In this document: positions 7,226 to 15,350 of the stretch, piece by piece | Position numbering within the stretch: position 1 is the first letter of the stretch | Layout: the number at the start of each line of letters is the position of its first letter | DNA from: Sphingomonas sp. | GTDB lineage: Bacteria; Pseudomonadota; Alphaproteobacteria; Sphingomonadales; Sphingomonadaceae | DNA: 64,000 nt | Assembly (NCBI RefSeq): GCF_017744835.1 | Contig: NZ_JAGIAM010000003.1 | Span: 310,001 to 374,000, forward strand | Reading direction: 5' to 3' | Program-made: the position numbers and the translations under genes | The notes under the pieces: model-generated | Told to the model about the DNA's origin: nothing | Database searches by the model: none | What the model saw: the letters and a program-made list of their open reading frames with translations, nothing else

Positions 7226-9888
7226 CACAGGCGCGACCGGAAGGAGAAGACAAGTGTGCGCGGCATGCCCCAGGTCACGGACTGCGCGGCGCTGTTCGAC
7301 CAGGTGCTGGCGCTCGTATAATATTCGGCGTCGAAGAGATTGCGGACCAGCGCCGACAGCTCCCAGCTGCGATCCTCCGCGCCGATGCCGACGCCCAGGT
7401 TGGTGACGTTATACGCGTCCTGATACGTAAAGGGCGCGTGGTTGTCGGCGAGGTAATAGCCCGAGCGATAGGCGTTGTTAAACGTCACGCGCGCGAGATA
7501 GCTGCCGAGCGGGAGGCTGTAGTTGAAGCCATAGCTGAGGGTCAGCTTGGGCACGCCCGACACCTGCTCACCCTTCAGGTCGAAGAACTGCGTAGCGGCG
7601 ATCTCGGGCGTCTGGGCGAGCCACTGGGTTTCGTAGCGCGCAAGGTTGTAGGCGCCGGCGAAGTCGATGCTCCAGTTGCGCGTCGGGCGGAACAGCGCCT
7701 GCAGCTCGACGCCCTTGGCGCCGATCCGCTCGACATTGCCCCAACCGCTAATGAAGCTGCCCGGACGGCGCGGATCATCGCGCTGCCACGACGCCTGGTA
7801 ATTGTGGATCCGCGTCCGATAGGCGTTGACGTTGAGCTGGAGCAGGCGATCGAACAGCGTCGCCTTGGCGCCCAGCTCGATGTCATAGGTCTGCTCGGGC
7901 TTGATGTGGCTCTCGGTCGCGGTCTCGTCGGTCGCGAAGAAGATGAAGCCCGACTTCACGCCCTTGCCGAACGAGGAATAGAGCAGCACGTCGTCGGTCA
8001 GGTCGTAGCTCAGCCCGACATTATAGGCGGTCAGATCGGCTTCGATCGGATCGCCGTCGCGCCAGGCGAAGGCGGGGTCGATCTGCCCGTCGCGCACTGC
8101 CTGGGCTGCGGCGATCTGCGCCGTGGTCGCGCCCAACGTGGCGCCGAGCACCGACAGATTCTCGCCGGGCCGGTCGAGCTCGTGCGAGACGCGGTTGGTC
8201 TTCTTCTCGTGCGTCTGGCGCACGCCGAAGGTGAGGGTGGTCTTCGGAAGCACGCGCCAGTCTGCCTGGGCATAGGCGGCGAGGCTCTGGACGCGGGCAT
8301 CGGTGACGCGCGAGTTGTAGACCCCGTCGAGCGACTTCTGGAGCAGCATCCGGCCCGCGGCGTTGGCGATCAGCGTATTGAACTGGCCGGCGGTCGCGTA
8401 CCAGGCGCCCGCGTCCTGACCGTAATAGCTCGGGTCGTCGCTGTAGACGCGCGCGTTCAGATAATAGATGCCGGCCTGATAGTCGAAAACCTTGCCGCCC
8501 GGAGAGGTGATCCGCAGCTCCTGCGAGAACTGGCGGTTCCAGAGCTGCTGGCCGCTGTTGCTGATGTAGAACTGGCCGAACTGGCCGCCGTTCTTGATGT
8601 CGAAATCCTGGTAGCGATAGGCCGTAATCGACGTCAGCGTGTGGCCGGCCACCTGCCAGTCGACCGTGCTCTGGACGCCCCATTGGTTGGTGACCTGGGG
8701 ACGCGCTTCGGAATTGGCGATGTCGGTGGTGTTGAGCGGCGGCTGGTAGACGGTGCCGTCGCTGTTGTGGAACCACGCCGATTTCTGCGCGAAGCGGCCG
8801 AGATAGCCATAGGTCGCGTAGCTGCCGGTCGGGGTGTAGGCAATCGGCGGCGTCAGCGGGCGCGGCGTGCCGTCGGCATAGGTCGCGGGACCGTTGGAGA
8901 TCAGCGTGTTGCCGGTGTTCACGCGCTCGTCGGAGCGCAGCTTGTCGGCGATGACGCGCACCGAGAGCGCGTCCGACGGCTTCCATAGCAGCTGGGCGCG
9001 GCCCGCCAGGCGGTTGGTCTCGCGCCATGTCTCCTTGGCGTGTCCCATCGACTGATAGGTGTTGGTGTAGATGCCGTTGGTGCGATCGGCGACGAAGTTG
9101 ACGCGATAGGCGAGGGTGTCGCCGATCAGCGGGCCGGCGGCCGAGAATTTGCCGCTGAGCGTGCTGAGGTCGCCCGCGAAGATCTCGAAGCTCTGCTGCG
9201 GCGTGAAGCTGGGCGCGCGGGTGACGATGTTGATCGCGCCGAGCGACGAGTTCTTGCCCAGCAGCGTCCCCTGCGGGCCGTTGAGCACTTCGATCCGGTC
9301 GAGATCGACGTAATCCGCCCAGGCCTGGCCCGAATAATAGAGCGTCACGCCGTCGACGATCACGGCGACGCTCTGCTCCATCGAGTCATTGGCGCTGCCC
9401 CGGCCGAGGCCGCGGATCGAGGGGCTCACCTTGCGGGCATTCTCGCCCGGATTGTTGAGCTGGAGATTTGGCACGCGGGCCGGCAGATCCCAGATCGACT
9501 TGATGTCATCGCGCTCGAGCGTCTCGCCGCCCAGCACCGTGACCGGGAGGGGCACGTCCTGCGCCAGCTCCTGCCGGTTGCGCGCGGAGACGACGATGTC
9601 GTCGCCTCCAACCGGATCCGGCGAGACGATCGCGACGGCAGCCACCGTGGTGGCGATGGGGGTTTCCGGGCCGGAGGCGATGGCGACGGGAGCGGGCGCG
9701 GTTTGCTGCTCGCCGAGGCGGCGGCGGAGCTCCTCGAGCTCGCTGCGCAGCTTCTGGTTCTCGGCCTGGAGCTCGGCGGCGGTCTGCGCCTGCGCGGGCA
9801 TCGCCGTGAGCGCACCGATCGCGGCGACGCCGGCATAGAGCAGCGCCTTGCTGGCACGAAGAGGCGCGCGGCCCTTTTGGTTCGTCAT
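7225..9888 (-). CDS. TonB-dependent receptor with N-terminal coiled coil
   Basis: An 887-residue outer-membrane receptor. The signal peptide ends near residue 34 (AQA), and residues 37-62 form a clear heptad-like coiled coil (ELQAENQKLRSELEELRRRL), which is unusual at the mature N-terminus of a receptor. An Ala/Pro/Val linker leads to a TonB-box-like DIVVSA (97-102). The plug domain follows, then a beta-barrel ending in a terminal SRL strand. ATG 9888 was preferred over an upstream in-frame codon because the signal sequence begins directly after it. The coiled coil could make the receptor oligomerise or contact TonB/ExbD. The next gene is a CxxCH lipoprotein sharing one base with this stop. 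The ligand is unknown; the nearby cysB and rhodanese-like genes hint at a sulfur compound. Confidence 0.85.
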   Translation of the reverse strand: MTNQKGRAPLRASKALLYAGVAAIGALTAMPAQAQTAAELQAENQKLRSELEELRRRLGEQQTAPAPVAIASGPETPIATTVAAVAIVSPDPVGGDDIVVSARNRQELAQDVPLPVTVLGGETLERDDIKSIWDLPARVPNLQLNNPGENARKVSPSIRGLGRGSANDSMEQSVAVIVDGVTLYYSGQAWADYVDLDRIEVLNGPQGTLLGKNSSLGAINIVTRAPSFTPQQSFEIFAGDLSTLSGKFSAAGPLIGDTLAYRVNFVADRTNGIYTNTYQSMGHAKETWRETNRLAGRAQLLWKPSDALSVRVIADKLRSDERVNTGNTLISNGPATYADGTPRPLTPPIAYTPTGSYATYGYLGRFAQKSAWFHNSDGTVYQPPLNTTDIANSEARPQVTNQWGVQSTVDWQVAGHTLTSITAYRYQDFDIKNGGQFGQFYISNSGQQLWNRQFSQELRITSPGGKVFDYQAGIYYLNARVYSDDPSYYGQDAGAWYATAGQFNTLIANAAGRMLLQKSLDGVYNSRVTDARVQSLAAYAQADWRVLPKTTLTFGVRQTHEKKTNRVSHELDRPGENLSVLGATLGATTAQIAAAQAVRDGQIDPAFAWRDGDPIEADLTAYNVGLSYDLTDDVLLYSSFGKGVKSGFIFFATDETATESHIKPEQTYDIELGAKATLFDRLLQLNVNAYRTRIHNYQASWQRDDPRRPGSFISGWGNVERIGAKGVELQALFRPTRNWSIDFAGAYNLARYETQWLAQTPEIAATQFFDLKGEQVSGVPKLTLSYGFNYSLPLGSYLARVTFNNAYRSGYYLADNHAPFTYQDAYNVTNLGVGIGAEDRSWELSALVRNLFDAEYYTSASTWSNSAAQSVTWGMPRTLVFSFRSRL

Positions 9889-10192
9889 TTTTTCTTGTTC
9901 CCCATCAGCAGGGCGCAAGTCGCCGGCGCGCCGATCAAGAAATCGGCATCGATATATGCGCGGCAGAACTGCGCTTCGGGTCAGTGGCGGGAGGGCTTAT
10001 GAAGTCGGCCTGCGGGGCTGCGGAACCGATTATTGTTCATTTGGATAGAAGATTTGCGCCTATCGCGATCGAAGCGCGCCGGGGGGCGGCGGGCAAAGCA
10101 CTTCCCGTCACATTCTAATGAGGATTGTTTCGTTCTGCGCGGCCTGGGCGGAGCCTAATGGCCGTTCCCTGTCGTCCGTACGGGGGAAGCGC
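9889..10192. other. Divergent intergenic region (304 bp)
   Basis: This region separates the minus-strand receptor from the plus-strand DUF6644-like pair. It holds the two-block motif at 9949-9974 that is shared with 4969-4997. Around 10030-10065 there is an AT-richer stretch (TTGTTCATTTGGATAG) that could be promoter sequence for the rightward genes, and a GTTCTGCGC half-site lies near 10131-10139. GGGGGAAG directly before 10193 is a good ribosome-binding site. No open frame here looks like a gene. Confidence 0.5.
9949..9974 (-). promoter_or_regulatory. Second copy of the shared upstream motif
   Basis: On the minus strand, reading toward the receptor gene, GCGCAGTTCTG (9974-9964) is followed after four bases by GCATATATCGA (9959-9949), which ends 60 bases before the ATG at 9888. 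Both 11-base blocks match the copy at 4969-4997 exactly. This is candidate operator or promoter DNA for a common regulator. Confidence 0.5.
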
Positions 10193-10822
10193 ATGTTGTC
10201 GCAGCTGATGGCCTATCTGCAGTATGAGCTGGGGGCCCAGCGCGACGCGGCCGGGCACGTCCTGTCCGACACGTCGCTGAGCGCGCAGCTCCAGTCATCG
10301 GAGCGGCTGTGGATGCTGCTCGAGGGCACGCATGTGCTGACGCTGATGCTGTTCGCGGGGACGATCCTGTTCGTCGACCTGCGGCTGCTCGGCGTGGTGC
10401 TGCCCCGCACGCCGGTGTCGAAAGTGACCTCGACCGTGCTGCCCTATACCGTGGGCGGGTTCGTCGTGATGATCCTGACCGGGCTCGCGCTCTTCTTCGC
10501 CAACCCGTTCGAATATTATCACAACGTCGTGTTCCGCGTGAAGATCGGCTTCCTGCTCGCCGCAGCGATCAACATCTTCCTGTTCCACTACCGGGTGCAG
10601 TCCAACCTTGCGAGCTGGGACAATGCCCAGCGCACGCCGCGCGGAGCACGCATTGCCGCGGGCGTGTCGCTGGGGTTGTGGATCGCCGTGATCGTCGCCG
10701 GCCGCTACGTCGCCTATGACTGGTTCAGCTGCGACAATGCGCAGGGCCTGGTTGCCGCCGTGTCCGAGTGCAAGGAGCACAACGCCACGCTCGCCGCCCT
10801 TCAGCCGGAGCTTGCGCAATGA
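10193..10822 (+). CDS. DUF6644-like membrane protein A
   Basis: A 209-residue membrane protein with about four transmembrane segments after a short N-terminal cytoplasmic part: roughly LTLMLFAGTILFVDL, GGFVVMILTGLALFF, VKIGFLLAAAINIFLFHY and GVSLGLWIAVIVAG. It resembles the DUF6644 group of uncharacterised proteins. Histidines and aspartates inside or beside the helices (H in GTHVLTLM, D in FVDLRLLG, H in FLFHYRV) could be functional. ATG 10193 has a strong GGGGGAAG site upstream. The following gene encodes a related protein whose start overlaps this stop, so the two probably form a heteromeric complex. Function unknown. Confidence 0.7.
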   Translation: MLSQLMAYLQYELGAQRDAAGHVLSDTSLSAQLQSSERLWMLLEGTHVLTLMLFAGTILFVDLRLLGVVLPRTPVSKVTSTVLPYTVGGFVVMILTGLALFFANPFEYYHNVVFRVKIGFLLAAAINIFLFHYRVQSNLASWDNAQRTPRGARIAAGVSLGLWIAVIVAGRYVAYDWFSCDNAQGLVAAVSECKEHNATLAALQPELAQ

Positions 10823-11649
10823 GCCTCAGTTTTCGCGAACTCGCTCCCGCCGTCGCCGAGACGTTCGACCGGATCTCGCAGCTGCCGGTCATCAAATATG
10901 TGAACGAGACCGCGTGGATCTTCGCGATCGTCGAGACCATGCACCTGCTCTTCCTGGCGATCCTGGGCGGCGCGGTGCTGATCCTGAACCTGAGGCTGCT
11001 CGGCGTCACGCTGACGGGCCTGCCCGCGCGCGACGTCGAGCGGGCGACGCGGCCATGGCTGATCCTGGGTATCGGGGGCACGATCCTGACCGGGACCGCG
11101 ATGGGCCTCACCACGATGAACACGCTCATGTCGAGCACGGCCTTCCTGGTGAAGATGGTCGCGCTGGTCGGCGCGATCCTGTTCAGCCTGGCGGTGGCGC
11201 GCGAGGCGCGGCGCGAGGGCGAGCTGGTAGCGCCGCGCGGCGCCCGGCTGCTCGCGCTGGCCGGGCTGGCATGGTGGCTCGCGTCGCTGCTGCTCTTCGC
11301 GACGGGCAGCGGGCTCGGATCGGGCGCGTTCCTGGTGGCGCTCGCCGGCTTCACGATCTTCGCCGCGTTCACGCGCCGCTTGCGCCGCATCTATGCGCTG
11401 GGGCTGGTCACGATCCTGGGCGGGGGCTTCTTCGTGGCCGAGCGGATCGCCGAGGCACGCGGCGACGAGCCGCTGTGGCTGGTGCTCGCCCCGCTGGGCG
11501 CCGCGCTCGGCTTCGCGATCCTGATCGGCCTGCTCGAACGGCGGGCCGCCGGCAGGCCGCGGATCGAGCCGGCGCGGCTCGCCGCCTTTGCGTCCATGCT
11601 CTCCTGGATCACCGTCGCTGCGGCGGGACGCTGGATCGGTTTCACCTGA
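10819..11649 (+). CDS. DUF6644-like membrane protein B
   Basis: A 276-residue membrane protein that begins inside the stop of the previous gene (ATGA). Its N-terminal half matches the layout of its neighbour: the segment VETMHLLFLAILGGAVLILNLRLLG parallels LEGTHVLTLMLFAGTILFVDLRLLG, with the same His position and the LRLLG ending. It then adds several more hydrophobic helices, for about seven in total. The pair may have arisen by duplication. A clear rho-independent terminator follows. No enzymatic motif is visible. It sits between a TonB receptor and a rhodanese/SMP-30 gene. Confidence 0.7.
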   Translation: MSLSFRELAPAVAETFDRISQLPVIKYVNETAWIFAIVETMHLLFLAILGGAVLILNLRLLGVTLTGLPARDVERATRPWLILGIGGTILTGTAMGLTTMNTLMSSTAFLVKMVALVGAILFSLAVAREARREGELVAPRGARLLALAGLAWWLASLLLFATGSGLGSGAFLVALAGFTIFAAFTRRLRRIYALGLVTILGGGFFVAERIAEARGDEPLWLVLAPLGAALGFAILIGLLERRAAGRPRIEPARLAAFASMLSWITVAAAGRWIGFT

Positions 11650-11676
11650 GGCGCGCTTCCGCCTCCTCCTCCTGAG

Positions 11677-11706
11677 CGGCGTCGGTATCTCCGGCGCCGT
11701 TTTTTT
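11677..11706 (+). terminator. Rho-independent terminator after the DUF6644-like pair
   Basis: Arms CGGCGTCGG (11677-11685) and CCGGCGCCG (11691-11699), with one G-T pair, enclose the loop TATCT, and a run of seven T follows at 11700-11706. It ends the rightward transcript that begins near 10193. Confidence 0.85.
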
Positions 11707-11732
11707 GTGCGCACCGAGCTTAGCGCCGGGGT

Positions 11733-11745
11733 GCATATAGATCGA
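11733..11745 (+). promoter_or_regulatory. Partial match to the shared upstream motif
   Basis: GCATATAGATCGA differs from the GCATATATCGA block at 4987 and 9949 only by an insertion of two bases, and like them it is followed by AC or a similar short stretch. It lies 74 bases before the rhodanese/SMP-30 gene. The partner block GCGCAGTTCTG is not present here, so this is a weaker candidate. Confidence 0.3.
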
Positions 11746-11819
11746 ACAACAGGTTCGTTCCGTTCGCCGGCGAACGCCCATAGCTCGATCTCCTACCGTT
11801 TCCACCGATGGGGGTATGG

Positions 11820-13133
11820 ATGTTTGACAATCGCGTTCCGGCCGTCAGTTTCTGCAAGCAGCTCCTCGCTTCCGCCGCGCTGGTCGTGGCCGGCGGCACT
11901 GCGGTCGCCCAGACCGCGCCCGCCGCGGCGCCCGCGCAGGCCCGCGAGCCCGCGCTCACTCGCGAGCAGGTCGATGCGCTGCTCGCCACGCCCGACAAGG
12001 TAACCTTCATCGACGTCCGCCGCGCCGACGAGATCGCGGCGAGCGGCAGCGTGCCCGTCTATCTGAACATCCAGATCTCCGAGCTCGACCGCTTCCTGAA
12101 CTATATCCCGCGCGACCGGCAGATCGTGACGATCTCCAACCACGCGGGCCGCGCCGGCCGCGCGGTCGAGCTGCTGCGCAAACAGGGGTTCAACGTCGCC
12201 GGCGCCTTCGGCGTCGAGGATTATGTCGCCAAGGGCGGAACGCTCTACGGCAAGAAGGTCGTGACCCCGGCGATCCCGGGCGTGGTGGCCGCCGACACGC
12301 GCGTCCAGGTGGTGCGCGAGGGCTTCGAGGGTACCGAGGGACCGATCGCGCTGGCCGACGGCTCGCTGCTCTTCACCGAGAACCGCGCCGACCGCATCGT
12401 CAAGATCGGCGCCGACGGCACGCCTTCGACTTACCTGGAGAAGACCGGCGGCGCCAATGCCCTCGCGCTCAATGCGAAGGGCGAGCTGCTGGCGGTGCAG
12501 ACGGCGCCTTCGGGCATCGCCGTGCTGCAGCCCAAGGCGAAGGTGCTGGCCGCCAATTACGAAGGCAAGCCGCTCAACCGGCCCAACGATTTCGCAGTGG
12601 CGCGCAGCGGCGACATCTATTTCTCCGATCCCGGCGCCAATGCCGCCGCGGGTGCGCAGGGCGCGCCCCCCAAGCCGGGATTCTACTGGCTCGACCGCCG
12701 TGGCAAGCTTCACCTGGTCGCCGAAGACATCCGCCGGCCCAACGGCGTCGCGCTGAGCCCCGATGAGAAGACCGTCTATGTCGCCAACACCGCCGGCGAG
12801 AGCCTGATCGCCTTTGCAGTGAAGCCCGACGGCAGCCTGGGCGAGCGGCACGACTTCGCCAAGCTGGCGGGCTTCAAGCAGGAGGGCAATTCGGCCAGCA
12901 GCGGCGCCGACGGGATCACCGTGGACGAAGCGGGCCGCGTCTATGTCGCGACCAACGCGGGGATCGAAGTCTTCTCGCCCGAAGGCCAGCCCCTGGGCGC
13001 GATCGCGCTGCCCAAGAAGCCGCAGAACCTCGCCTTCGCCGGCAAGGACCGCTCGCAGCTCTATGCGGTGGGCCGGGGGTCGGTGTTCCGCATTGCGACC
13101 GAAACGCACGGCGTCGCGCGGCCGGGCAAGTGA
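11820..13133 (+). CDS. Secreted rhodanese-like/SMP-30 beta-propeller fusion
   Basis: A 437-residue periplasmic protein. A signal peptide covers residues 1-30 (ending AVAQ). Residues about 45-145 form a rhodanese-like domain (VTFIDVRRADEI, then an active-site loop reading ISNHAGRAGRA). The catalytic cysteine of that loop is missing, with serine or asparagine in its place. Residues 150-437 form an SMP-30/gluconolactonase-like six-bladed propeller (EGFEGTEGPIALADGSLLFTE, RPNDFAV, RPNGVALSP), so lactone hydrolysis is possible. I used ATG 11820, which has GGGGG a few bases upstream; an in-frame ATG at 11808 lacks such a site. It is the first of four closely packed genes. The rhodanese part probably binds but does not transfer sulfur. 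Confidence 0.8.
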   Translation: MFDNRVPAVSFCKQLLASAALVVAGGTAVAQTAPAAAPAQAREPALTREQVDALLATPDKVTFIDVRRADEIAASGSVPVYLNIQISELDRFLNYIPRDRQIVTISNHAGRAGRAVELLRKQGFNVAGAFGVEDYVAKGGTLYGKKVVTPAIPGVVAADTRVQVVREGFEGTEGPIALADGSLLFTENRADRIVKIGADGTPSTYLEKTGGANALALNAKGELLAVQTAPSGIAVLQPKAKVLAANYEGKPLNRPNDFAVARSGDIYFSDPGANAAAGAQGAPPKPGFYWLDRRGKLHLVAEDIRRPNGVALSPDEKTVYVANTAGESLIAFAVKPDGSLGERHDFAKLAGFKQEGNSASSGADGITVDEAGRVYVATNAGIEVFSPEGQPLGAIALPKKPQNLAFAGKDRSQLYAVGRGSVFRIATETHGVARPGK

Positions 13134-13144
13134 AAGGAGCCGTC

Positions 13145-13552
13145 ATGAACCGCAAGCAACTGAGCTGGATCGCCACCGGGGCGGCGCTCGCCGCCATCAC
13201 CGCTGCCGCGCCGAGCATCGCGCATCACGCCTTCGCCGCCGAGTTCGACTCGTCCAAGCCGGTCGCGCTGGACGGGACGATCACCAAGGCACGCTTCGTG
13301 AACCCGCACAGCTGGGTCTATGTCGATGTGCGAGACCGCACCGGCAAGGTGACCAATTGGGGCTTCGAGTTCGGCACGCCGAGCTCGCTGCGCGCCAAGG
13401 GGCTCGACAAGACCGATGTCGCGTTCGGGACCAAGGTCCACATCGACGGCTTCCGCGCCAAGAACGGCGGGCCCTTCGGCTATGCCGTGTCGGTCACGCT
13501 CCCCGGCGGGCGCAAGGTGCAGACCGGCAGCGCTCCGGACGCGCCGCGGTGA
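13145..13552 (+). CDS. Secreted DUF6152 family protein
   Basis: A 135-residue exported protein with a signal peptide over about residues 1-30. The mature part is a small beta-rich domain beginning HHAFAAEFD and containing VALDGTITKARFVNPHSWVY and GTKVHIDGFRAKNG, as in the DUF6152 family. The HH at the mature start and the NPHSW motif could bind metal, but no function is established. AAAGGAGCC upstream gives a strong ribosome-binding site, and only 11 bases separate it from the fusion gene. The next gene overlaps its stop. Confidence 0.75.
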   Translation: MNRKQLSWIATGAALAAITAAAPSIAHHAFAAEFDSSKPVALDGTITKARFVNPHSWVYVDVRDRTGKVTNWGFEFGTPSSLRAKGLDKTDVAFGTKVHIDGFRAKNGGPFGYAVSVTLPGGRKVQTGSAPDAPR

Positions 13553-14355
13553 GGCGGGGACTATTGCTGGCGGCGGCGGTGGCGGCAGCGCCGCTCGCTG
13601 CACCGGCCGCACTGGCCGGCGACCGTACGGCGCCCTCCGCGACCCAGGCCGCACCGGCGGCCTCGGCCATCCCGAGGCTCGCGAGCGGCAAGCCCGATTT
13701 CTCGGGGATCTGGGAGACGCTGAGCGAGGCCGATTACGACCTCGAGCCCCATGCCGGCCGGCGCGACGCGCCGCCGGGGCCGGGCGTGGTTCAGGGCGGA
13801 ACGATCCCCTACCTGCCCGAGGCGCTCGCGCGGAAGCAGGACAATTTCGCAAAGCGATCAAAGGACGACCCGCGTCTCAAATGCTGGGTGCTCGGCGTGC
13901 CGCGCGGCGTCTATTATCCGGCGCCGTTCCAGATCTTCCAGCGCGACGCCGACCTGACGCTGGTGCATCAGTTCGGCAATCAGGTTCGTACGATCCCGAC
14001 CGACGGATCGCAGCATCCTGCCGGCGCGGACCAGGACCTGTGGCTGGGCGACTCCCGCGGGCATTGGGAAGGCGATACGCTGGTCGTCGACGTCAACGAC
14101 TTCAACGAGGAGACCTGGCTCGATCGGGCCGGCGATTTCCACAGCGACCAGCTGCACGTGGTCGAGAAGTGGCGCTTCGTCGACAAGGACACGCTCTCCT
14201 ATTCGGCGACGCTGGAGGACCCAAAGGTGTTCAGCAAGCCCTGGACGGTCGACGTCCTGCTGCACCGCCGCCGCGACCGCGATTTCCAGCTGATCGAGGA
14301 CTATTGCTACACCCTCGAATACGAGGGCTTCTATCCGCACAAGGAGGGGAAATGA
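13549..14355 (+). CDS. Secreted protein with HWEGDTLVV motif, copy 1
   Basis: A 268-residue exported protein of a family that is widespread in bacteria but lacks an assigned function. It starts at GTG 13549, overlapping the DUF6152 stop (GTGA). An Ala/Leu signal peptide covers about residues 1-25, and the mature domain opens with ASGKPDFSGIWE. Characteristic segments are GTIPYLPEALARKQDN, CWVLGVPRGVYYP and SRGHWEGDTLVVDVNDFNEETWLD (from residue about 169). The last stretch has a pattern common to proteins that often neighbour TonB receptors and PQQ enzymes. The following gene is a homologue. A role in binding or processing a receptor-imported compound is inference. Confidence 0.7.
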   Translation: MRRGLLLAAAVAAAPLAAPAALAGDRTAPSATQAAPAASAIPRLASGKPDFSGIWETLSEADYDLEPHAGRRDAPPGPGVVQGGTIPYLPEALARKQDNFAKRSKDDPRLKCWVLGVPRGVYYPAPFQIFQRDADLTLVHQFGNQVRTIPTDGSQHPAGADQDLWLGDSRGHWEGDTLVVDVNDFNEETWLDRAGDFHSDQLHVVEKWRFVDKDTLSYSATLEDPKVFSKPWTVDVLLHRRRDRDFQLIEDYCYTLEYEGFYPHKEGK

Positions 14356-15317
14356 TGCGGCGCGAGACCCTTTTCCCGATCCTGCTCGCCTCGGTCGCGC
14401 TCGCGCAGCCGCTCGCGGCCCAGCAGGCGGCGCCCGCCACGTCGTCCGAGCCGCGGCGTAGCAAGGAAGTGCCGGTGATCGCCTCGGGCGAATGGACCGG
14501 CCCGCGTACGGCGGACGGCCAGCCCGACATCGCCGGCTTCTATTCGAACACGATCAGCAACCACTCGAATTTCACCGACCCCGAGGCAGGTCCACCGGGC
14601 GAGCCGTCGAAGGCGGCTGCCCTGCCGCGCGACCAGCGCGCGCCGAGCCGCGTCTCCGACCCCGCCGACGGGCAGATCCCCTATCTGCCGGCGGCGCGCG
14701 CGCTCCAGCAGGATTTCGCGAAGAACTTCCCCAATCCGACCAAGCCCCGCTACATCGAGCCGCTGGCGCGCTGCGCGCCGGCGGGGGTGCCCAAGTCGTT
14801 CATGTGGCACGGGTTCGAGGTGCGCCAATATCCGGGCGCGGTGCTGTTCCTGTTCGATTCCGGCTGGCGACTGGTGCGACTGGACGATGCGCCCCGGCTC
14901 GCGCCGTCGATCAAGCTGTGGAACGGTGCGTCGCGCGGGCATTGGGAAGGCAATACGCTGGTGGTCGAAGTCACCAACAACAACGGCAAGGCGCTGTTCG
15001 GCCGCTACGGCGACTATATGAGCGAGAACGGCACGGTCGCCGAGCGCTACGTCTTCGACAACAACCAGAAGCGCTTCAACTATGTCGCGACCTTCACCGA
15101 CCCCACGGTCTATTCGCGGCCTTGGACCGCGACGATTCCGGTGCGGCGCTACACCGCGGCGGACGAGCCCGACGGTTGGAACTTCGACGTGCAGAAGGTC
15201 AACGCGCCGGGGTCACTGCGCTATGAGCATTCCGAGCGGATCTGCGCGGAGAACAACGGCCCGTTCGGCGGCGGCGCGGTGGGCGTCCCCTCCGACGAGC
15301 CGGTGATCGCGCGCTGA
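14352..15317 (+). CDS. Secreted protein with HWEGNTLVV motif, copy 2
   Basis: A 321-residue exported homologue of the preceding protein, starting in an ATGATGA overlap with its stop; AAGGAGGGG just upstream is the ribosome-binding site. The signal peptide ends near ALAQPLAAQQ. Shared features are GQPDIAGFYSN, GQIPYLPAARALQQDF, ARCAPAGVPKSFMW and ASRGHWEGNTLVVEVTNNNGKALF (from about residue 194). Compared with copy 1 it has an extended N-terminal region and a longer C-terminal tail rich in glycine. It is the last gene of the 11820-15317 operon and faces the convergent cysB gene across a hairpin. Confidence 0.7.
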   Translation: MMRRETLFPILLASVALAQPLAAQQAAPATSSEPRRSKEVPVIASGEWTGPRTADGQPDIAGFYSNTISNHSNFTDPEAGPPGEPSKAAALPRDQRAPSRVSDPADGQIPYLPAARALQQDFAKNFPNPTKPRYIEPLARCAPAGVPKSFMWHGFEVRQYPGAVLFLFDSGWRLVRLDDAPRLAPSIKLWNGASRGHWEGNTLVVEVTNNNGKALFGRYGDYMSENGTVAERYVFDNNQKRFNYVATFTDPTVYSRPWTATIPVRRYTAADEPDGWNFDVQKVNAPGSLRYEHSERICAENNGPFGGGAVGVPSDEPVIAR

Positions 15318-15321
15318 CACA

Positions 15322-15350
15322 GGTGTCGAGTGGCTCAGCCGCTCGACACC
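15322..15350. terminator. Convergent hairpin between copy 2 and cysB
   Basis: Arms GGTGTCGAGTGGC (15322-15334) and GCCGCTCGACACC (15338-15350), with one G-T pair, enclose TCA, which is the cysB stop codon read on the other strand. There is no T-run, so if it terminates transcription it does so less typically. The position between convergent genes supports the call. Confidence 0.5.

Noticed and set aside
7189..8988. Long plus-strand open frame across the coiled-coil receptor
   Set aside because: It is antisense to a receptor with a complete barrel and has no start signal or recognisable motif.
12000..12250. Active sulfurtransferase in the rhodanese/SMP-30 fusion
   Set aside because: The active-site cysteine is absent, so enzymatic sulfur transfer is unlikely.
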